DNA of 64,000 nucleotides from Acidobacteriaceae bacterium (GCA_030041515.1 JASHNS010000067.1:1-64000); one strand, 5' to 3'; positions 42,494 through 51,853 are shown, counted from the first letter of the stretch. The notes: generated from the sequence alone by a model not told the origin. Made by a program: numbers and translations.

Positions 42494-43096
42494 CTAATAC
42501 TTGCGCAGCATGCCGAGGACGCGGCCCTGGATGGCGACTTGCGCCGCCGGGACGAAGATGGGGTCCATCTCGGCGTTGGCCGGCTGCAGGCGGATGAGCG
42601 AGCCCTCGGGATAGAAGCGCTTGAGGGTGGTTTCCGCGCCGCGGACGAGGGCGACGACGATCTCGCCGGGGCGCGCGGAATTGGTGCGCTCGACGAGGAC
42701 GAAGTCGCCGTCGACGATGTGGTCTTCGCGCATGGATTCGCCGCGGACCTGGAGGGCGTACACGTCGCGGTTGCCGATGATGTCGCCGAGAGAGATGGTT
42801 TCGGGGATCTCGGTGGCCTCGACGGGATAGCCGGCAGCGATGCGGCCTGCGAGCGGCAGGCGCTCGAAGCTGCGGCCTTTGGCGCGCGGGGGCAGCACGT
42901 CGATGGAGCGCGAGCGGTTGTGGGCGCGGGCCAGCATACCCTTGTTCTGCAGATTGGTGATGTGCTTGTGCACGGTGGCGAGGGAGCGCAGGTCGAGGCC
43001 GCGGGCGATTTCCTCAAAGGACGGGGAGTAGCCGTTGCGCTGCACGAAGCTGGAAATGAAGTCCAGCACTTCCTTTTGCCGCCGTGTAATAGCCAT
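42494..43096 (-). CDS. lexA: LexA repressor
   Basis: LexA (200 residues) represses SOS genes and cleaves itself when RecA is activated. A winged HTH occupies the first ~65 residues. The cleavage site is A88-G89 in A-A-G-Y-P, and the catalytic pair is S121 (G-E-S-M) and K159 (T-T-L-K). The ATG at 43096 has no ribosome-binding site, and a -10-like box ends eight bases upstream, which fits a leaderless message. It is divergent from an OmpR-family regulator gene. Confidence 0.95.
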   Translation of the reverse strand: MAITRRQKEVLDFISSFVQRNGYSPSFEEIARGLDLRSLATVHKHITNLQNKGMLARAHNRSRSIDVLPPRAKGRSFERLPLAGRIAAGYPVEATEIPETISLGDIIGNRDVYALQVRGESMREDHIVDGDFVLVERTNSARPGEIVVALVRGAETTLKRFYPEGSLIRLQPANAEMDPIFVPAAQVAIQGRVLGMLRKY

Positions 43097-43103
43097 GCCG
43101 AGC

Positions 43104-43134
43104 ATTATAGCGAATAAAAAGCGAACCGGAGCAA
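43104..43134 (-). promoter_or_regulatory. lexA promoter with candidate LexA operator
   Basis: On the minus strand a perfect -10 box TATAAT (43109-43104) lies 19 bases from a -35-like TTGCTC (43134-43129). The spacer holds GTTC-N7-ATTC (43126-43112), one base from the GTTC-N7-GTTC SOS box known in alphaproteobacteria. The predicted transcript would begin at about 43097, next to the ATG, so the gene may be leaderless and autoregulated. Confidence 0.55.
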
Positions 43135-43279
43135 GGGTATTTTCGCGGGCGGGGCGATTCCTTTTTGGGAGCATCCACGGAGTCACTTCCTGTTCTGAAA
43201 TCGCGCCTGGGTTTTTCTCATCGTGCCTATGGATTTTGCCGACGCGCGGCGAGATGGTGGGGATGGGAGAAATCTAACG

Positions 43280-43969
43280 ATGCGGCTGCTGATTGCCGAC
43301 GACGATCGCGCGCTGGGCAGCTTTCTGGCGCGGGGGCTGGAAAAGGATGGGCACCAGGTCACGGTTGCCACGGATGGCGACATGGCGATGGAGGCCGTGC
43401 GGCGGGATTTGCCGGAGATGGCGGTGCTGGATCTGAATTTGCCTCGGCGGGATGGAACGGAGGTGCTGGAGTTCCTGCGCTCGCTGACGGAGGACGTGCC
43501 GATTCTCATTTTGACCGCACGCAAGGAGCCCGAGACGCGGCTTAGGTGCCTGGAGATGGGAGCGGATGACTTTATGCAGAAGCCATTCTCGTTTGCGGAA
43601 CTGCGGGCGCGATGCCGGGCCTTGCTGCGACGGCGCTCGCCGGGACTGGTGATGCGCTCGGGCGACGTGGAACTGAATCGCGTGGAGCATACGGTGACGC
43701 GCAAGGGCGAGCCGGTGACACTGACGAATCGGGAGTTTGCGCTGCTTGAGCAGTTGCTGCTGCATCGCGGACATGCGCTGAGCCGGGCAGCGCTGCTGGA
43801 CAGCGTATGGAACACGACCGGTGATGCGGGAACGAACGTGGTGGACGTGTACATCAATTACCTGCGGAAGAAGCTCGAGAACGGGGTGAAGCAGCAGGGC
43901 GGAGAGCCGGCTGCGCCGCTGATCCAGACGGTGCGGGGGCTGGGATACCGGATTGGTGCGCCGATGTGA
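43280..43969 (+). CDS. OmpR-family response regulator
   Basis: The 229-residue protein has a receiver domain (acidic D-D-D at residues 7-9, phosphoacceptor in V-L-D-L-N-L-P, K in Q-K-P-F) and an OmpR/PhoB winged helix with the final G-L-G-Y-R-I. The ATG at 43280 gives the usual N-terminus. No histidine kinase gene is adjacent, so it is an orphan regulator. It lies upstream of the flagellar genes but need not control them. Confidence 0.9.
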   Translation: MRLLIADDDRALGSFLARGLEKDGHQVTVATDGDMAMEAVRRDLPEMAVLDLNLPRRDGTEVLEFLRSLTEDVPILILTARKEPETRLRCLEMGADDFMQKPFSFAELRARCRALLRRRSPGLVMRSGDVELNRVEHTVTRKGEPVTLTNREFALLEQLLLHRGHALSRAALLDSVWNTTGDAGTNVVDVYINYLRKKLENGVKQQGGEPAAPLIQTVRGLGYRIGAPM

Positions 43970-44115
43970 CGGCGGGAACAGCAACCTCCAACGGCAGATC
44001 TCCCTTCGACCCGTCGCCGCCGCAACTTGCACAGTGCAGGGCTCTCACTCGTCACCGTGAACGGAATCCGGGCGCGGCTCGTTTGGAATGACAACTGCAG
44101 AAGGAGATTTGGCAG

Positions 44116-45393
44116 ATGGCAACCAGCGTGCAACGAGGACCTTTGACAGCGGCGCGTACCGCCATCCTGGCAAGTCCGGACTTGTCGTTTCGCCAGCGCA
44201 TGCGCGATGCGCTGACGGAACTGCGCTGGCAGGTGCGGGAAGCCGGAGGGGGCGCGGAGACGCTGGCGTGTCTGGAGACGGCGCCGGCCGAGGCGGTGGT
44301 GCTGGATTCGTGGCTGCCGGATCTGGAAGTGCAGGAATTCATCGCCGAATTCGAGAGGCTGCATCCGGGAGTAGATCTGGTGATGGCCGACGCTTCGGGC
44401 AGTGCGCGGGGCGCGCGCAGCCCGCGGCGGAACGAGGTGCTGCACGCGTTGCGGCGGGCGCAGGCCGGCAATGGAACGGTCTGGAATTCCGCACGGGAAA
44501 GCCCGCAGGGGGACAAATCGACCGCCGAGACCGCATCTTCGGAACATCGATCGGGCGAAGCCTCGACGCGATCCACGGCTTTGGCGGAAGTCAACGATGA
44601 AGACGAACGGTGGAGCGCGCCGAGCCATGCGACCTGGAGGCTGCCGGAGTTCATTGGGTCCGATCCGGCGCTGATGGAAGTGAGCCGGCGGATCCGCCTG
44701 GTGGCGCCGCGGTCGACGCCGGTCCTGATCGAAGGGCCGACGGGCAGCGGGAAAGAACTGGTGGCGCAGGCGCTGCACCGGCTGAGCCCACGCGCGGGGC
44801 GGCGGATGGTGGCGCTGAATTGCGCGGCCATTCCTGAGGCGCTGCTGGAAGCGGAGCTGTTTGGGCACACGCGGGGCGCGTTTACCGGAGCGGTGCAGGG
44901 ACGCACGGGACGGATTGAAGCCGCGCATGGAGGCACGCTCTTTCTCGACGAGATTGGAGAAATGCCGCTCGGATTGCAGGCGAAGCTGCTGCGGTTTCTC
45001 GAGACCGGAGAGTTGCAGAGGGTGGGGGACAACGAGCCGGTGAAGGTGGATGTGCGGATTGTGGCGGCGACGCATCAGCCGCTGAGAAAGCTGTCGGCAA
45101 AGGGCGAGTTTCGCGAAGACCTGTATTACCGGCTGGCGGTTTTCTTCATCCGCACGCCGGCGCTGGCGGGCCGCGCGAAGGATATCGAGGCGCTGGCCGG
45201 GCATTTTCTGGAGCGGCTGGGGCGGCGCAGCCCGGCCAAGCGACTGATGCCGGAGGCGATGGAGAAGCTGCGGGCGCACCGGTGGCCGGGCAATGTACGC
45301 GAGATGGAGCATGTGCTGGAGCGGGCATGGATTCTGGCCGAAGATCGGCCGCGAATCGGAGGCGACGAGATCGAATTCTACGAGCAGGACTAG
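44116..45393 (+). CDS. Sigma-54 activator without DNA-binding domain, likely flagellar regulator
   Basis: The 425-residue protein has a receiver-like N-terminus in which V-V-L-D is kept but the acidic pair and lysine are not recognisable. A full AAA+ sigma-54 interaction domain follows (G-P-T-G-S-G-K-E Walker A, G-A-F-T-G-A contact loop, T-L-F-L-D-E-I-G Walker B, N-V-R-E sensor II region). The sequence ends directly after the AAA+ domain, so the usual Fis-type HTH is missing. It begins the flagellar cluster, about 70 bases before flgB, and resembles FleQ/FlrC-type regulators. It probably acts from solution or with a DNA-binding partner. Confidence 0.8.
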   Translation: MATSVQRGPLTAARTAILASPDLSFRQRMRDALTELRWQVREAGGGAETLACLETAPAEAVVLDSWLPDLEVQEFIAEFERLHPGVDLVMADASGSARGARSPRRNEVLHALRRAQAGNGTVWNSARESPQGDKSTAETASSEHRSGEASTRSTALAEVNDEDERWSAPSHATWRLPEFIGSDPALMEVSRRIRLVAPRSTPVLIEGPTGSGKELVAQALHRLSPRAGRRMVALNCAAIPEALLEAELFGHTRGAFTGAVQGRTGRIEAAHGGTLFLDEIGEMPLGLQAKLLRFLETGELQRVGDNEPVKVDVRIVAATHQPLRKLSAKGEFREDLYYRLAVFFIRTPALAGRAKDIEALAGHFLERLGRRSPAKRLMPEAMEKLRAHRWPGNVREMEHVLERAWILAEDRPRIGGDEIEFYEQD

Positions 45394-45462
45394 AGATTTC
45401 AAATGTTGCTGGATATTTGCCGGAAGTCGTTCTGCTGGTGGGGTGACGGGCGGGAGTGCAGG

Positions 45463-45846
45463 ATGCAGCTCACGACTTCGATGACGGAGGGGCTCGAGCG
45501 GTATCTGGATTTATCCACGCTGGAGCTGAAGCTGACGGCGCAGAACATGGCCAACGTGGACACGCCAGGGTACCGCACGGTGGGTTTTGATTTCGCCACG
45601 GAGATGCGGCGATCGATGGAGGCGCTTGGAGGGCAGGGCATGGCGTCGGCAGCGGCGGGAACGCCGCCGGAACCGCGTGTCGGGCCGGTGGGCGGCCTGC
45701 TGGAGCGGCCCGACGGCAACGATGTGTCCATGGACCGCGAAGGGATGAAGATGGCCGAAGCGCAGCTGCAGTTTCGCGCGGGCGAGGCGCTGTTGAAGAA
45801 TCAGTTCACACAGGTAATGGACGCGATCCACGAGGACGAGAAGTGA
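45463..45846 (+). CDS. flgB: Flagellar basal-body rod protein FlgB
   Basis: FlgB (127 residues) is a proximal rod component. The N-terminal rod motif A-Q-N-M-A-N-V-D-T-P-G-Y is complete, and the C-terminal helix (Q-L-Q-F-R-A-G-E-A-L-L-K-N) fits the family. The ATG at 45463 gives the typical N-terminus; an upstream in-frame ATG at 45403 would add 20 atypical residues. It starts the basal-body operon. Confidence 0.92.
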   Translation: MQLTTSMTEGLERYLDLSTLELKLTAQNMANVDTPGYRTVGFDFATEMRRSMEALGGQGMASAAAGTPPEPRVGPVGGLLERPDGNDVSMDREGMKMAEAQLQFRAGEALLKNQFTQVMDAIHEDEK

Positions 45847-45874
45847 ACGGGACGCGAAGGGGCGAAAGCGAGAC

Positions 45875-46360
45875 ATGAATCTGTTTGGAGCGATGGAGGT
45901 GAGTGGGTCGGCGCTGGAGGCGGAGCGCATTCGGGCCGAAGTGGTCGCGGCGAATATGGCCAACGCCGAGACCACCCGCACGCCGGAAGGCGGTCCGTAC
46001 CTGCGGCGGCACGTGGTGTTTACCTCGGAAGCGGACTCTGGCTCGTCGAGCTTCTCAAGCCAGTTGGCAAGCCAAGTCTCGGGGCTGCCGGGTCCTGCCC
46101 CGGGTTCCTTTGGCGACAACGAGCCGGAGATGGGCGGAGTGCGGGTGTCGGACGTGGTGGCGGATAAAGACGCGGTGCTGCGCCGCTACGATCCTAGGCA
46201 CCCGGACGCGGACAAAGACGGGTATGTCTCGTATCCGGACATCAATCCAGTGACGGAGATGGTGGACCTGATGGGGGCGACGCGTTCCTATGGGCTGAAC
46301 GCCTCGGCCGTGGAAGCGGAGAAGAGCATGATCGCGACTTCGGTCGACATCCTGAAGTAA
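45875..46360 (+). CDS. flgC: Flagellar basal-body rod protein FlgC
   Basis: FlgC (161 residues) has the rod-family N-terminus (E-V-V-A-A-N-M-A-N-A-E-T-T) and the C-terminal helix with Y-G-L-N-A-S-A-V-E-A-E-K. The segment D-K-D-G-Y-V-S-Y-P-D-I-N-P is a FlgC hallmark. It is slightly longer than the ~135 residues usual in enterics. Confidence 0.93.
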   Translation: MNLFGAMEVSGSALEAERIRAEVVAANMANAETTRTPEGGPYLRRHVVFTSEADSGSSSFSSQLASQVSGLPGPAPGSFGDNEPEMGGVRVSDVVADKDAVLRRYDPRHPDADKDGYVSYPDINPVTEMVDLMGATRSYGLNASAVEAEKSMIATSVDILK

Positions 46361-46379
46361 GCAGGCTGGAGGGAATCCG

Positions 46380-46682
46380 ATGCTGACGAGCGGAATGAGC
46401 GCCCTGACATCGATGGCGGCGGGCGCAGGCGCGGGGAGCGGGACGAAACGCATTGCATCTGGCGCGCCGTTTGGCGACCTGCTGAAGAGCGCGATCACCG
46501 GAGTGGACCATCTCCAGGAGCAGGCGACGAGCGCAGTGGACGGCTTGCTCCAGGGCAATGGCGTGGATGTGCACGATGCCATGATCGCGACCCAGAAAGC
46601 GGACATGGCATTTGAGCTGACGCTGGCGGTGCGGAATAAAGCAGTCGCGGCGTATCAGCAGGTCATGAGCATGCAGTTCTGA
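46380..46682 (+). CDS. fliE: Flagellar hook-basal body complex protein FliE
   Basis: FliE (100 residues) joins the MS ring to the rod. The conserved C-terminal region (D-V-H-D-A-M-I-A-T-Q-K-A-D-M-A-F-E-L-T and V-R-N-K-A-V-A-A-Y-Q-Q-V-M-S-M-Q) matches the family. It lies 19 bases after flgC and five bases before fliF. Confidence 0.92.
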   Translation: MLTSGMSALTSMAAGAGAGSGTKRIASGAPFGDLLKSAITGVDHLQEQATSAVDGLLQGNGVDVHDAMIATQKADMAFELTLAVRNKAVAAYQQVMSMQF

Positions 46683-46686
46683 AGCG

Positions 46687-48297
46687 ATGGCAGATCAACC
46701 GCAATCCGCACTGAGCCTGGATCGCGCCGGAGCACTGGCGACAGAGGCAGTGGCTCGCTTCCGCGCGCTCGAGCCGGCGCGGAGGACGCGGCTGATGGGC
46801 ATCGCCGCGATTCTGCTGGCCTGTGTGGCGGGTTTGGTGTGGTACGGCACGCGCACGGACTGGCGCACGCTCTATGCGGGGCTCGATCCGGAAGACGCGC
46901 GGCAGATGGCGCAGGAACTGACGGCGGCCGGAATTCCCTTCGATGTTGCGCCGGATGGTTCGGCGCTGCGGGTGCCGTCGGAGGATCTGGACAAGGCGCG
47001 GCTGACGGCTACGGCGAAAGGCTCGCCGGCCAGCGGACGGATGGGCTTCGAGCTCTTCGACAAGCCGAACTGGATGGGTTCGGAATTCGATGAGCAGGTG
47101 AACTATCAGCGCGCGCTGGAAGGCGAGCTGGAGCACACGATCGAAACTCTGAGTGCGGTCGAATCGGCGCGTGTCGATCTGGTGCTGCCGCACGACTCGC
47201 TGTTCGCGGCGGACGAGCGCGAGGCGAAAGCTTCCGTAGTGCTGCGCCTGCGCGAGCGCACGCTGACACCCGATGAGGCATCCGCGATCGCCAACCTCGT
47301 GGCGAGCGCAGTGGACGGGCTGAAGCCGGAAAACGTGGTGCTGGTGGACGCGAAGGCGGGCGGGGTTCTCGGGCGGCCCACCGGCGATGCGGCGCTGGCC
47401 GAGCACGAGCAGGAGATGGCGAGCAGGCTGGTGGAGACGCTCGAGCCGGTGGCGGGAGCGGGGAATGTCCGGGCTTCGGTCAACGTGGACTACGATCCGA
47501 ATTCCGCCGAAGAGACGGATGAAAGCTATGATCCGGGGCAGTCGGCGACGCTTTCGATGCAGCGGAGTGAGCAGACGTCGGGCCAGGCGCCGGCATCGGG
47601 GATTCCGGGGACGGCCAGCAACATGCCCAACGCGAAGCCGCAGAAGCCGCCGCTCTATCCGTCTGCGACGCCGAACGTTCAGGACATGAAGCAGGAGAGC
47701 GACACCTACGGGGTCTCGAAGAAGGAGCGGCACATGATTGAGCCCGCGGGGCGCGTGCGCCGGCTGACCGCCGCGGTGCTGATTAATTTCCGGCCGGTGA
47801 CGCAGGGGAAACAGACGGTTTGGCAGGCGCGTACGCAGGAGGAGATGCAGGAGATCACGCAACTGGCGGAGAACGCGATCGGCTTCGACCAGGCACGCGG
47901 CGATCAGGTGAGTGTGGAGCAACTGGCGTTCGAGGACAATGGCGCACTCGCGCCGCCGTCGATAGCAGATCGCGCGCTGGGGGTGGCCTCCCGCTCGGAG
48001 CCGTTGATGCGCTACGGGACCCTGGTCCTGGCGATGCTGATCTTTTTCTTTGTGGTGGCGCGTCCGGCGCTGCGCGCGCTGGCGGCGGGACCGCGTCCAG
48101 CACCCGCGCGCCCGGCTTCCGGCCCTGCGGCGCTGGCCGGAGCCGCGGCGGCGGCGCGGGAAATCACGCCGGAGCACCTGGCGGCGGAACAGCGCAAGCT
48201 GCGGGCGCAAAGCGTCTTTGAGCAGGTGTCCGATTCGGTGAAGCGCGAGCCCGCGCAGTCGACGCGCCTGCTGGAAAGCTGGATCCGGTCGGAGTGA
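46687..48297 (+). CDS. fliF: Flagellar MS-ring protein FliF
   Basis: FliF (536 residues) forms the membrane-embedded MS ring. Two transmembrane segments frame a large periplasmic part: residues ~38-57 and ~440-460. The R-V-x-x-L-T-A-A-V-L-I region before the second helix and the two ring-building (YscJ-like) domains near the N-terminus are visible. The C-terminal FliG-binding tail is present. Confidence 0.95.
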   Translation: MADQPQSALSLDRAGALATEAVARFRALEPARRTRLMGIAAILLACVAGLVWYGTRTDWRTLYAGLDPEDARQMAQELTAAGIPFDVAPDGSALRVPSEDLDKARLTATAKGSPASGRMGFELFDKPNWMGSEFDEQVNYQRALEGELEHTIETLSAVESARVDLVLPHDSLFAADEREAKASVVLRLRERTLTPDEASAIANLVASAVDGLKPENVVLVDAKAGGVLGRPTGDAALAEHEQEMASRLVETLEPVAGAGNVRASVNVDYDPNSAEETDESYDPGQSATLSMQRSEQTSGQAPASGIPGTASNMPNAKPQKPPLYPSATPNVQDMKQESDTYGVSKKERHMIEPAGRVRRLTAAVLINFRPVTQGKQTVWQARTQEEMQEITQLAENAIGFDQARGDQVSVEQLAFEDNGALAPPSIADRALGVASRSEPLMRYGTLVLAMLIFFFVVARPALRALAAGPRPAPARPASGPAALAGAAAAAREITPEHLAAEQRKLRAQSVFEQVSDSVKREPAQSTRLLESWIRSE

Positions 48298-48301
48298 GCT
48301 C

Positions 48302-49348
48302 ATGGGCGCCTCATCGCTGCGACTGCCGGGAGGAAACGGACAATTGCCGCTGAGCGGCGTGCGGAAGGCCGCGGTGTTTCTGGTGGCGGTGGGCGACGAA
48401 CTGGGAAAGAAAATCCTCCAGAACCTGGCTGAGCCGGACGTGCAGCGGCTGACGGAGGAGATCGCGGATCTGCGCAACATCCCGCCGGAAGTTTCCCTGG
48501 AGGTGGTCGAGGAATTCCGGGAGATGCTGGAAACGCAGCAGTACATGGTGCACGGGGGACTGGACTACGCGACCAAACTGCTGATGGATACGTTCGGCAA
48601 GCAGCGAGCCGAGGACCTGCTGGCCCTGGTGAAGCGGGCGCAGGAGGCCAGCCAGAGCGATCTGTCGATGCTGCAGCGGGTGGATCCGCAGCAGCTGGGC
48701 AAATTTCTGGAGAGCGAACATCCGCAGACCGTGGCGGTGGTGCTGGCGCATCTGGACGCGCGGCGGGGATCCATCGTGATCGACAGCCTGAGCGAAGAGC
48801 GGCGCGTGGAGGCGGTGCGGCGGCTGGCGGCGATGCGCGAATTCTCGCCGGAGATGGCGCAGCGCGTGGCGATGGTTTTGCACCGGCGGCTCGAAAACAT
48901 GGGCGACACAGGGCGGCGCGCTTATTCGGGATTCAAAGCGGTGGCGGACCTGCTGAACCGGATGGATTCGGAGCGGACGAAGAAGATCCTGGACGAGATT
49001 GAGGCTGCCGACGTGGCTATGGCGCTGAGTATCCGGAATCTGATGTTCACCTTCGAGGATCTGGTGACGATTCCGCCGGCCAGCATGCGGGAGATTGTGA
49101 CGTCGGCCGACAAGCGGCAACTGGGGCTGGCGCTGCGAGGGGCTCGCGACGATCTGCGCGCTCACGTGTTTTCGGCCATGTCTTCGCGCGCGGCGGACAT
49201 GCTGAAGGAGGACATGGAGGTGATGGGACCGGTGCGGGGGCGCGAAGTGGCTGCGGCGCAACACGAGATTCTGGCGCTGGCGCGGGGGCTGGAGGCCGAG
49301 GGCAAGGTGATCCTGAAGCTGGAGCAGGGCGACGATTTCATCGTGTGA
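48302..49348 (+). CDS. fliG: Flagellar motor switch protein FliG
   Basis: FliG (348 residues) couples stator torque to the rotor. The N-terminal FliF-binding domain, the middle E-H-P-Q-T-V-A-V-V-L segment and the C-terminal torque helix with its charged residues (T-S-A-D-K-R-Q-L-G-L-A-L-R-G-A) are all recognised. It begins four bases after fliF. Confidence 0.95.
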   Translation: MGASSLRLPGGNGQLPLSGVRKAAVFLVAVGDELGKKILQNLAEPDVQRLTEEIADLRNIPPEVSLEVVEEFREMLETQQYMVHGGLDYATKLLMDTFGKQRAEDLLALVKRAQEASQSDLSMLQRVDPQQLGKFLESEHPQTVAVVLAHLDARRGSIVIDSLSEERRVEAVRRLAAMREFSPEMAQRVAMVLHRRLENMGDTGRRAYSGFKAVADLLNRMDSERTKKILDEIEAADVAMALSIRNLMFTFEDLVTIPPASMREIVTSADKRQLGLALRGARDDLRAHVFSAMSSRAADMLKEDMEVMGPVRGREVAAAQHEILALARGLEAEGKVILKLEQGDDFIV

Positions 49349-49355
49349 GGCGCGG

Positions 49356-50078
49356 ATGCCAAAAAATGGGGCGATGCTGAACAACGGAGCCGAGCTGCAG
49401 CACACAGAACCGACGGTGCGGCCGATGGAGTTTCCAGTGCTGGCCGGGGCGCCCGTGCCGTCGTTTGGCCAGGCGGCAGGTCTGCCGGGGAAGCGGGGAG
49501 GGGAAGCGGATACAGAGCGCGAGGAACGCGAGCATCGATGGGCGCGGCAGCTGGAAGCAGCGCGCCGCGAAGCCTTTGAGCAGGGCCGGGCCGCGGCGAC
49601 CGGAGAGGAGGCGACGTGGAAAAGGCAGGGCGCGGCTCAGCTGACGGCAGTTCTTGAGGAATTCCGCGCGCGGCGCGACGAGTATCTGGCTCAGGTGGAG
49701 CATGAGGTGGTGCGGCTGGCGCTGGCCGTCGCGGAACGCATTCTGCACCGCGAGTCGCAGATGGATCCGCTGCTGCTGACGGGAGCCGTGCGCGTGGCGC
49801 TGGGGCGCCTGGCCGACTCCACCGAAGTGCGGCTGCGCGTTCCGGTGGCTCACCGGGAATTGTGGGCCGAGATGCTGCGGCTGATGCCGGCTGTGCCGCT
49901 GCGCCCGGAAGTGGTAGGGGATGCCGAGATGGAGGTGTCCGAGGCCATGCTGGAAACCGCTCTGGGCCGGGTGGATCTGGGTGTGCGCGCGCAGATCGAG
50001 GAAATCGAGCGCGGGTTCTTTGACCTTTTGGAAGTGCGCGCCAAAGATGGCCGCGCCGAAGAGGGAAAGCAGGGCTGA
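49356..50078 (+). CDS. fliH: Flagellar assembly protein FliH
   Basis: This 240-residue protein sits where FliH is expected, between fliG and fliI, and has the pattern of a stator/regulator of the export ATPase. An Ala/Glu/Arg-rich helical stretch (residues ~45-130) precedes a conserved C-terminal domain with A-L-A-V-A-E-R-I-L and V-D-L-G-V-R-A-Q-I-E. Sequence similarity within this family is weak, so the call rests partly on position. Confidence 0.8.
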   Translation: MPKNGAMLNNGAELQHTEPTVRPMEFPVLAGAPVPSFGQAAGLPGKRGGEADTEREEREHRWARQLEAARREAFEQGRAAATGEEATWKRQGAAQLTAVLEEFRARRDEYLAQVEHEVVRLALAVAERILHRESQMDPLLLTGAVRVALGRLADSTEVRLRVPVAHRELWAEMLRLMPAVPLRPEVVGDAEMEVSEAMLETALGRVDLGVRAQIEEIERGFFDLLEVRAKDGRAEEGKQG

Positions 50079-51404
50079 TTGGATCTGCTGGGCGCGTATT
50101 TTTCCCGTCTGCGGCAGCGGTCGCCGCTGCGCTGGTGCGGGCGCGTGGTGGAGGCGACCGGTCAGACGCTCGAGTCGGAGGGTCCGCCGTGCTCGGTCGG
50201 CGAGTGTTGCGAGATTCGCGATACCGAGGGCCATGCGCATCCGGCGGAGGTGATCGGCTTTCGCGGAAAGAACATCATCTCGATGACACTGGATGCGGCC
50301 GATGGCATCCGGTATGGGGACAGAGTGGCGGCGCTGGGGATTCAGCCTCAGATTGAGGTGGGCGCCGCGCTGAGGGGGCGGGTCCTGAACGCGTTGGGGC
50401 AGCCGATGGATGGCGGGCGGCGGCTGGTGGCGCACAAGGCCGTTCTGCTGGAGTCGCCGGCGCCGGCACCGCTGGAGCGGGAGCCGATTCGCGAGGCGCT
50501 GGGTACCGGCATTCGAGCGATTGACGGGTTGCTGACCGTGGGACGGGGACAAAGGGTGGGGATTTTCGGAGGATCGGGCGTGGGCAAAAGCACGCTGATC
50601 GGAATGATGACGCGGAACAGCGACGCCGAGGTGATCGTGGTGGGGCTGGTGGGCGAGCGCGGGCGTGAAGTGGGAGAGTTTCTTGAAGAGAGTCTGGGCC
50701 TGGACGGGCGCAGGCGCGCAGTGGTGGTGGTTTCGACATCGGATCAGTCACCCCTGCTGCGGATGCGCGCGGCGCTCGCCGCCACCAGCGTTGCAGAATC
50801 CTTCGCTTCTGAGGGACGACACGTCCTGCTGGTGCTGGATTCGCTCACGCGCTTCGCAATGGCGGCGCGAGAAATTGGGCTGGCGGCGGGCGAGCCGCCA
50901 ACGACACGCGGGTACACGCCTTCGGTGTTTAGCCGGCTGGCGCGGCTGGTGGAACGGGCCGGTCGCTTTCGCACCGGAAGCGTCACGGCGTTCTATACAG
51001 TTTTGATGGAAGGTGATGACCTGCAGGATCCACTGGTCGACGCGGTGCGGTCGCTGCTGGATGGGCATGTGGTTCTGTCCCGTGCGCTGGCCGCCGACGG
51101 ATGGTACCCGCCGATTGACATTCTGGAATCGATCAGCCGTCTGATGCCGGTGGTTGCCGGGGAAGAGCACATGCAGGCGGCAGCCGGGCTGCGACGTTTG
51201 CTCTCGGTGTGGGTGCGGTCCGAAGATCTGGTGCGAATTGGCGCCTACAAGGCAGGTACCGATCCGGACCTGGACCGCGCTCTGCGATTCCGGCCAGCGA
51301 TTCGCCAGTTTCTTACGCAGAGAGCGCGCGAGCAGGAGAGCCTGGCGGGAGTACGGACCAGACTGCTGAGCCTCGCGGCAGAGGTTCAGGCGGCCCCGGC
51401 ATGA
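50079..51404 (+). CDS. fliI: Flagellum-specific ATPase FliI
   Basis: FliI (441 residues) is the ATPase of the flagellar type III export apparatus and is related to the F1 beta subunit. Walker A reads G-G-S-G-V-G-K-S-T (~residue 165), Walker B L-L-V-L-D-S-L-T, and the E-R-G-R-E-V loop is typical. The start is a TTG directly after the fliH stop. It overlaps the next gene by four bases. Confidence 0.95.
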   Translation: MDLLGAYFSRLRQRSPLRWCGRVVEATGQTLESEGPPCSVGECCEIRDTEGHAHPAEVIGFRGKNIISMTLDAADGIRYGDRVAALGIQPQIEVGAALRGRVLNALGQPMDGGRRLVAHKAVLLESPAPAPLEREPIREALGTGIRAIDGLLTVGRGQRVGIFGGSGVGKSTLIGMMTRNSDAEVIVVGLVGERGREVGEFLEESLGLDGRRRAVVVVSTSDQSPLLRMRAALAATSVAESFASEGRHVLLVLDSLTRFAMAAREIGLAAGEPPTTRGYTPSVFSRLARLVERAGRFRTGSVTAFYTVLMEGDDLQDPLVDAVRSLLDGHVVLSRALAADGWYPPIDILESISRLMPVVAGEEHMQAAAGLRRLLSVWVRSEDLVRIGAYKAGTDPDLDRALRFRPAIRQFLTQRAREQESLAGVRTRLLSLAAEVQAAPA

Positions 51405-51853
51405 AACATCCATTGTGGCGGCTGCTGCGGCTGCGCGGGCTGCTCGAGGAGCAAATGCAACTGGATCTCGAGCTGCGCCGCAGCCAGATGCGCCGACTGG
51501 AAACGGCGGTCAGCGACCACGAGAAGCGCGCGCGGGCCGCGCGCGGCGATGCGCTGGAGCATCTGGCGGGAGGCGGGGACGAGTGGCTTCTGGACTCCGC
51601 GGACGCGGAAATTCTGGCATGGAAGAGCGCGAGGCTGCGCCTGATGGCGGAGTCGAGGATACCGGAGGTGGAGGAGGCGCGAGCGGCCCTGCTGGCGCGG
51701 AGGAAGGAGCGACGCCAGGTGGAGTCGCTGGTCAATCGGGCTGCGGAGTGCGAAGCGCTCGAAGAGGCGCGCGCGGAACAGAAGCGGGTCGACGACTGGT
51801 ATCAGAGCCGGGCGACCCGTCAGAAACCCGGAGATCCAACAACTCTCCTCTGA
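51401..51853 (+). CDS. fliJ: FliJ-like flagellar export protein
   Basis: The 150-residue product is strongly predicted to be a coiled coil, rich in Glu, Arg, Ala and Leu, as FliJ is. FliJ binds FliI and the export gate and evolves fast, so the assignment rests on length, composition and the fliI-fliJ order with ATGA coupling. Confidence 0.7.
   Translation: MKHPLWRLLRLRGLLEEQMQLDLELRRSQMRRLETAVSDHEKRARAARGDALEHLAGGGDEWLLDSADAEILAWKSARLRLMAESRIPEVEEARAALLARRKERRQVESLVNRAAECEALEEARAEQKRVDDWYQSRATRQKPGDPTTLL

Noticed and set aside
44082-44100. Sigma-54 promoter-like GG-N10-GC before the AAA+ activator gene
   Set aside because: It lies only 16 bases before the ATG, matches the consensus poorly and overlaps the ribosome-binding site.
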